Part shown: positions 7,793-11,990 of the stretch, piece by piece
Numbering within the stretch: the stretch's first letter is position 1
Layout: each line of letters opens with the position of its first letter
From: Gonium pectorale
Taxonomy: Eukaryota > Chlorophyta > Chlorophyceae > Chlamydomonadales > Volvocaceae
Reading direction: 5' to 3'
DNA: 11,990 nucleotides
Assembly: GCA_001584585.1 (NCBI GenBank)
Contig: LSYV01000550.1
Location: 1 to 11,990, forward strand
Program-made: the position numbers and the translations under genes
The notes under the pieces: generated by a model
Seen by the model: only the letters and a program-made list of their open reading frames with translations
Databases searched by the model: none
What the model was told of the DNA's origin: nothing

Positions 7793-8677
7793 ATGCTGTC
7801 AGCTCGACGTCTGCTCATGGGCTTGCTTTTTCTGCATGTTTTCTCCCATGCGATTGCTCTAGAGCTGCACTTTCCGACCTGGCGCCTGTTTCCGCATGCG
7901 CAACATGCAAAACTGAGTTATTTTGAAAGTTCCACCCTTCAGGCCACTCTCGATCGGCTAGGTCCTCTGAACAGGAGTCAATCAGCGGAAGATATGCACC
8001 TATTTCAGAATTACTTTTGTGGTTTCACTAACGGTACTTTCTTGGAGATGGGAGCTCTCGATGGCGCGCATCTGAGGTAATTGATCGTTTCCTTTCCTCA
8101 TTACGCTGCCAAGTAATTTACCCTTTTTCACAGCAATACATATATGCTTGAGTATGGTTTGGGCTGGCATGGTGTGCTCGTGGAAGCTAATCCCAAGAGT
8201 TGGGCTAAGCTCGTGGTTAACCGCCCAGACAGCCTTCTCATACATGCTGCAATTTGTAGCGAACCACGCATTGTACATTACATGATAAAGAATGAGGTCT
8301 CCGGTATTTGGGAGTTTATGGCTGAGGAGTTCAAGCAGCGCTGGTATCCAACCGGACTGGATATGTCGATTGCTCATAAGGTCCCGTGTTATCCCATGGA
8401 TGTCGTCTTCCGTGCCAGCGGTGTAACCCATTTCAACTTCTTTAGCCTTGATGTCGAGGGTGCTGAGCTGGAAGTACTTCAGAGTATCAATTACAGCTCT
8501 ATACGTTTTGATGTTATTATGATTGAGAGTGTACGTGCTGAACCTCTGAGATTAAACGCAATCAGGATGCTGCTTGGCGTCAACGGCTACCAGTTTGTGG
8601 AAACCAAGCTCCGTAGTGATTTCTATGTGCGCAGCGGATTTTTGCCGGCAAAGTGTAGCTCGATACCATCTCAATAG
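7793..8677 (+). CDS. FkbM-type SAM-dependent methyltransferase, secretory pathway, two exons
   Basis: Exons 7793-8076 and 8134-8677 give 275 residues. The family transfers a methyl group from SAM, often to a sugar or other hydroxyl (established); this substrate is unknown. Residues 6-25 form a hydrophobic signal or type II anchor. Three N-glycosylation sequons (N60, N80, N214) fit a Golgi or secreted location. Motif I is FLEMGALDG (83-91) followed by SNTYML across the intron. VEANP (111-115) holds the ribose-binding acidic residue. AAICSE, FSLDVEGAE (198-206) and VIMIES complete the family set. The start ATG has A at -3 and precedes the signal segment. The frame is intact, and its AT-richer codons differ from the GC-rich transposons on both sides, so it looks like a functional host gene. 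A carbohydrate O-methyltransferase role is inference. Confidence 0.9.
8077..8133 (+). other. Spliceosomal intron, 57 nt, GT-AG
   Basis: The donor is GAG|GTAATT and the acceptor follows a pyrimidine tract (ccctttttcacag|C). Without splicing, a TAA at 8078-8080 ends the protein at 95 residues. With splicing, the split codon AGC (Ser) joins GAHL to SNTYML, matching the conserved G-x-x-x-SNTY element of FkbM-type proteins. This is strong proof that the DNA is eukaryotic. Confidence 0.93.
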
Positions 8678-9283
8678 TGCTTACCAAGTCGATATCCATG
8701 TGCCCGCTTGTTGCTGTTCAACACTATCTTGGTTGGTGTATTAAGTTCTACGCGCAGTTTGCCTTTTGAACGGAATTAGGCTTTGCCGCGTCGCCGCGAA
8801 CCCAACTTGTGCTTGTGAGTTCATACAATGTAGCGTATGGTTGGTCTAGAAGCTTTTCGTTCGCCAACGAGGAGCAAATGAGGTCAACATCTGATGGCCT
8901 GGGGTCTCATGGGAAGGGAGGTATTATGGGAAACGGCTCGTTGCTCGGCCTCTGCTTGCCAGACCGAGCTGTAACTTCAGCCACGTAACCTTTGTTCGTA
9001 ATTAAAGGCAGCACTTGCAGTCCGGATTCCAACTTCTGGAGCCGTGGGGTCAGGTTAGCTGTCGCATGCAATAACCACTGTATTACTACAGCATATGAGA
9101 GCTCGCGACGAGCAAAATTCTTGATAGGGAGAGGAAGTGGTCCCATTGCCGACACCAGCGGAACACATCCCAAAGCGACACGGCGAGCGCCATACATAAC
9201 CAGCTGTTCCGGCGCCCAATCCCGAGTAACTTGCGCCAGGCAGCGATGAGATCATTCCCAACCGCCAAAACGTGTCCGCTCAC
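8678..9283. other. Intergenic stretch between FkbM-type gene and recombinase pseudogene
   Basis: About 600 bp, containing the 3' ends of two convergent genes. A minus-strand open frame at 8907-9197 (96 codons) has no recognisable domain and overlaps other open frames, so I do not call it. No terminal repeats of the recombinase element and no clear polyadenylation signal were seen. Confidence 0.5.
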
Positions 9284-9614
9284 TTACAGGCGGGCGCGGG
9301 TAGTGCGCTCGTGCCGCCCGCGGTCCAGGTAGCGCTCGAGAGTCGCCGCAGCTCGACAGCAGCTGACTGAAGCCGAAGAGAGCAGCGGTTCCCGCACCAT
9401 CCGCAGAGGCGGCCTGCAGAGCACCGCGCTGGAAGCAGTGCACGGTCTCGCCATTGTACAGCTTGGACTCATGCAGGTGCAGCCGCACCCGGGCGCTGAG
9501 CGCGGCGCTGCGCAGCGGGCTCTCCGCGAAGCCCCGCCGGTCCGTGGTAAGCGGGCGGAAGAGCGCGTCGCTCACCGCCACACCGGGGAGTGCCGCCGAC
9601 TGCGCGCAGAGCCG

Positions 9615-9623
9615 CAGGTACAG
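9615..9623. repeat. Target-site duplication of the SINE, 3' copy
   Basis: CAGGTACAG on the plus strand (CTGTACCTG on the minus strand), identical to 9950-9958. It directly abuts the SINE tail. Confidence 0.85.
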
Positions 9624-9684
9624 GTTAAAAAAAGGTTACAGGTACCCGTCAAAGCCTATGTGGCCATGGGTAGATTGAAAGTAG

Positions 9685-9780
9685 ATAGTCCGAGGGCCAA
9701 CTCCCTCCCAGGCAAGCCAGCATCTCGGGACTCAGATTAATGGTCCAGCATCAACAACTCCCTCCAAGGCAAGCAGCATC
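9685..9780 (-). repeat. Diverged internal duplication in the SINE body
   Basis: Copies at about 9740-9780 and 9685-9724 share a 26/27-bp core (plus strand CAACTCCCTCC-AGGCAAG-CAGCATC) and a weaker ATRGTCCRG lead. The period is about 55 bp, and the copies differ by a few substitutions and one-base gaps. Confidence 0.75.
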
Positions 9781-9875
9781 CGCCAGACAAGTAACTGGCT
9801 TTGCGATGTGTAAACTCGATGCAGCAACCACCACATCCAAACCTCACACCACTCACCCCCGAAGCCGAACGGGGG

Positions 9876-9946
9876 GGTGTCCGTGGGAGTTGAACCCACG
9901 ACCTCGAGATCGCAATCAAGTGGATCCGAGGCGTTCCGACCACACC
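9876..9946 (-). tRNA. tRNA-like head of the SINE, probably not a functional tRNA
   Basis: A 71-nt cloverleaf can be drawn. The T arm is perfect (GTGGG, loop TTCAACT, CCCAC) and the D stem is GGA/TCC with GG in its loop. The anticodon stem is CTTGA/TCGAG around an 8-base loop (TTGCGATC) instead of 7. The acceptor pairs GGTGTGG with GGACACC in five of seven positions. Box B (GGTTCAACTCC, 9896-9886) fits the Pol III consensus; box A is weak. The enlarged anticodon loop, two acceptor mismatches and placement at the head of a block with target-site duplications argue for a SINE promoter rather than a working tRNA. If GCG is the anticodon it would be Arg-type, but this is uncertain. Confidence 0.6.
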
Positions 9947-9949
9947 ATA

Positions 9950-9958
9950 CAGGTACAG
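9950..9958. repeat. Target-site duplication of the SINE, 5' copy
   Basis: CAGGTACAG on the plus strand, identical to 9615-9623. It encodes the LYL of the recombinase TLALYL segment in both copies. Confidence 0.85.
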
Positions 9959-10526
9959 AGCCAGAGTGCTGACCACGCAGAAAGCCAGCTCGAACGGGTT
10001 AGGGAACAACCAGACGGACGGCGTCCGTGACAGCTGGTATGTCTTGGAGCCCCGCAATCGGAGGAAGAGGGTGGGCGCCCGTGCGGCAACCTCCCCGGGC
10101 AGCGGGAATCCGCGGAACGGCTGGTCGGGCCGGTCCGGGTCCACGAAGTCGCCGAGGCCAAGCTTGCCGATGTCCGCATGCCCGCGGATAGTGGTCTGCC
10201 ACAATAGCAGGGCGCAGGACAAGTCCCGCAGCAGCACCAGCCGTGGCAGGGGCCCAGACTCGGCTTCGACGCGGGCCCAGAGGTGCGAAACCAAGCCCCG
10301 GCACTTAACCGGGGTCAGGGGCACCGCGGAGACCTCTTGGTACCCCGCTTTCATCTGGGCCCTCTGGTAAGCGGAACGGTAATCGCCCACCGTCACGCTA
10401 TTGCAGGGGTCGCCCCGAGCCGTAGTCGTAGCGAGCGCTGCGCCCCACACGGGAAAAGAAGCCACTGAGGGCGGAGAGGTGTGAACGGACGGCGCTAGGC
10501 CCCGGGGCGGCGCTTGCCCCTGCGCC

Positions 10527-10560
10527 GCGGCCACCGTGGCGCGGCGGCCACCGTGGCGCG
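10527..10560. repeat. Perfect 17-bp tandem duplication inside the recombinase gene
   Basis: GCGGCCACCGTGGCGCG occurs twice head to tail (10527-10543 and 10544-10560). Seventeen is not a multiple of three. The shift it causes is exactly the change from the N-terminal recombinase frame (PRHGGR) to the frame carrying VRSHLSALSGFF. It is therefore a disabling mutation of the recombinase. Confidence 0.9.
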
Positions 10561-10774
10561 GCAGGTAGACCAACACGTCCTCCGGCGTGCAATCCGAAAG
10601 CGAGCGGCCGCAGCCGCTCTGACGGAGCCAGGTGGCCAGGTCCGCCGCCGCGCTGTCCTCGCGCTGAACAGTGGTAGGGGTCAGCGCCCCGCACAGGAAC
10701 GTGCTGGCGTCGCCCAGACATTGCTCATATGGAGCGGCCGACTCCAAGGCGGACAGGGAGGTGACGGGAGCCAT

Positions 10775-11556
10775 CACACGGACCTCCACGGATTGCAAGC
10801 GCCGCTGTGGCAGGTTCTTTACCTGGCGAGATCAGGCGGTAAGGAGCGGAGGAATGGGTGAGCGCGGCCATCGGAAAGGCGGGGGGGAGACAGAGCCGCG
10901 TGTATCGCGAGTCGAGAAAACTTGTGCATTGTCCTACGCGTTGGGAGGGTTATACCTCAGGGATCTTAGGACCTGTCGTGCACTTTGTGCCGTAAAACTT
11001 TGAATGTGCCGCCTCATGATTGGATTGGGTGCTGCGGCCGTCGTTGCACCGGAGGGCACCGTGTTGGGCGACCCTAACTCCAACTAACGAGATGCGGCCT
11101 GACCTCTGGGTTTGCATACAGACTACACTCGCGTGAATGTACAAAATGTGCGACATGACGTATCGGGAGCGGCTCGGGATAAGCACGAACCATAAAGCTC
11201 GGACAGTGCGACGCTACTGTGAGAGTACCCTGTAAGAAAACGATGGCCTGCTTGGCCTTCCGTCCGAGCCAGGACCCGCCCTTTTGCATGTGCAACGCGA
11301 GGGGAGAGCCCTGCCTAGAAGTAGCTCAGTTGGTCCTATAAAATAGAGAACCAGAAACGCCGCACGTGCACGGGAGCTCCGAACCGTTTGGGGACCCTCA
11401 CGACAAGCGGTCCGTTTTCGGTGCAAGTTAGTTCGAATTCTTGCTGTTCCAGATAATCCCCCCGTTATATTATCTGTTCTTGGAAATGTAGTCACGGCAG
11501 GGGCCATCACCGAATCTCGTAGCGCCTTTGCAAACAAATGCACCTTTAGCAATCAT
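10775..11556. other. Unassigned stretch upstream of the recombinase pseudogene
   Basis: About 780 bp without a recognisable gene. It should include the recombinase promoter on the minus strand, but no clear element stands out. A TATAAAA sequence occurs at about 11338 on the plus strand, next to a tRNA box A-like TAGCTCAGTTGG at 11322-11333. Open frames here (for example 11214-11552 minus) show no domain. Confidence 0.5.
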
Positions 11557-11990
11557 CTATGCGCTCAGAGCTTTTGAGGCAGCGACGACCTGTGGTGGTG
11601 GGATAACAAAAGCAACGTCCGGCATGTAAGCCGAGGTGCCCCGCGGCGTGAGGATAGTGGTCCACTTGTCGTCTTGTTGGAACAAGCAGGCGTCAATGGT
11701 GGTCTTCCACAACTCGAGGGCCAGGATGGACAGCCTCGTGAAGCCTGGTACTTGTAGGGCTGCTGTGTAGTCCGTAATAGCCGCAAATCGTCCGATCACA
11801 TTGTTGGCTTTGGGCAGTTCTTCTTTGGGCTGGGAGCGCGGTCCTCGCCCCCTGCTTGGCGGATTTGCGGGTTTCGGCCCATCCGAAAGTCGAATGACAG
11901 CCTACTCACGGCCATGGGTGCGTCACATGCTAATGTATCCATGTCCCAAAGGGCTGGCATGGGTGCGCAACGGGCACATGGGCGACTGTT
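11557..11990 (-). pseudogene. Unknown protein fragment, two open segments in different frames, cut by window end
   Basis: On the minus strand the frame is open from the right edge (11990) to a TGA at 11798-11796, containing MPALWDMDTLACDAP and FDFRMGRNPQ. A second frame, open from about 11898 (no ATG seen) to a stop near 11557, contains ITDYTAALQVPGFTRL, LALELWKTTIDACLF and SAYMPDVAFVIPPPQ. The composition looks protein-like, with hydrophobic and aromatic residues spread evenly and few repeats, and the two segments are consistent with one coding region broken by a single-base change near 11800-11850. I do not recognise the family. A transposon gene such as a capsid-like protein, or a host gene fragment, are both possible. 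Confidence 0.35.

Larger units (their letters stand above)
9624..9949 (-). mobile_element. tRNA-derived SINE inserted in the recombinase gene
   Basis: On the minus strand this 326-bp block starts (9949) with TATGGTGTGGTCGG, runs through a tRNA-like head (9946-9876), an unrelated body with a diverged internal duplication, and a short tail CCTTTTTTTAAC ending at 9624. It is bounded by perfect 9-bp direct repeats. Removing the block plus one repeat (335 bp) reconnects the two recombinase frames exactly within TLALYL, giving independent proof of insertion. A tRNA head, Pol III box B, an unrelated body, a T-rich tail and short target-site duplications define SINEs. These are non-coding RNAs moved in trans by LINE machinery (established). 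The partner LINE is not in the window. It is on the same strand as the host pseudogene. Confidence 0.85.
9284..10774 (-). pseudogene. Tyrosine recombinase of DIRS/Crypton-like element, disrupted by SINE and frameshifts
   Basis: This would be a transposon integrase cutting and joining DNA through a catalytic tyrosine. The ATG at 10774 starts MAPVTSL; an in-frame TGA lies just upstream. An N-terminal helical DNA-binding part (DLATWLRQSG, EDVLVYLPRHGG) continues in another frame as VRSHLSALSGFFSRVGR. The original frame then returns with NSVTVGDYRSAYQRAQMKAGY. The catalytic core shows Arg I in QTTIRGHADIGKLGLGDF (about residue 197 from the ATG) and the hairpin Lys in RGSKTYQL. After the SINE come FRPLTTDRRGF and SKLYNGETVHCFQRG (box II). 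One more frame change precedes the catalytic Tyr in TLERYLDRGRH and a stop at 9284-9286. Box II reads HCFQ where H-x-x-R is expected, so even a frame-repaired copy may be inactive. DIRS versus Crypton cannot be decided because no partner genes or terminal repeats are visible. Confidence 0.82.

Noticed and set aside
9282..9287. GTAAGT splice-donor-like sequence at the end of the recombinase gene (minus strand)
   Set aside because: The catalytic Tyr segment is already complete, and the TAA stop within it is where this family usually ends. No convincing downstream exon was found.
11322..11444. Box A-like TAGCTCAGTTGG with a later GTTCGAATTC as a possible second tRNA or SINE head
   Set aside because: The two boxes are about 110 bp apart, the T-arm pairing gives a 12-base loop, and the acceptor ends do not pair. 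No cloverleaf is possible without an unsupported intron.

Overview
This is eukaryotic DNA. A 57-nt GT-AG spliceosomal intron restores a conserved reading frame, and the surroundings hold a Ty3/gypsy retrotransposon, a tyrosine-recombinase element and a tRNA-derived SINE. No prokaryotic operon or ribosome-binding-site layout is visible. The intron-poor host gene, mid-to-high GC and transposon types remind me of unicellular or multicellular algae, but that lineage guess rests on remembered family resemblance and was not tested.

Region 1 (1-4864, + strand) is the 3' part of a Ty3/gypsy pol region cut by the left window edge. Its order is reverse transcriptase, RNase H, Pro/Ser-rich linker, PHD finger, acidic linker, integrase HHCC zinc-binding motif, DDE integrase core, SH3-like C-terminus, then an extra SAM-dependent methyltransferase-like domain with a DPCVGNGT nucleotide-binding motif and an SPPF catalytic-type motif. 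About eight frame changes and one in-frame TGA break it, and a GC-rich block of about 180 bp interrupts the RT. A PHD reader plus a methyltransferase-like module on one retroelement is the most interesting content of the window.

Region 2 (4865-7792) has no convincing gene. It probably holds retroelement 3' sequence and the promoter side of the next gene. Visible signals are a perfect 16-bp palindrome, a TC microsatellite, short direct repeats, a G-quadruplex-type G-run cluster and period-4 and period-15 repeats.

Region 3 (7793-8677, + strand) is the one intact host-like gene. It is a two-exon FkbM-type (Methyltransf_21-like) methyltransferase of 275 residues with an N-terminal signal/anchor segment.

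Region 4 (9284-10774, - strand) is a dead tyrosine recombinase of DIRS/Crypton-like type. A 17-bp tandem duplication shifts its frame, and two single-base-type shifts follow. It is also split by a 326-bp SINE with a tRNA-like head and perfect 9-bp target-site duplications. Removing the insertion plus one duplication rejoins the recombinase frames.

Region 5 (10775-11990) is mostly unassigned. At the right edge are two minus-strand open segments in different frames (11557-11990) of unknown function, cut by the window end.
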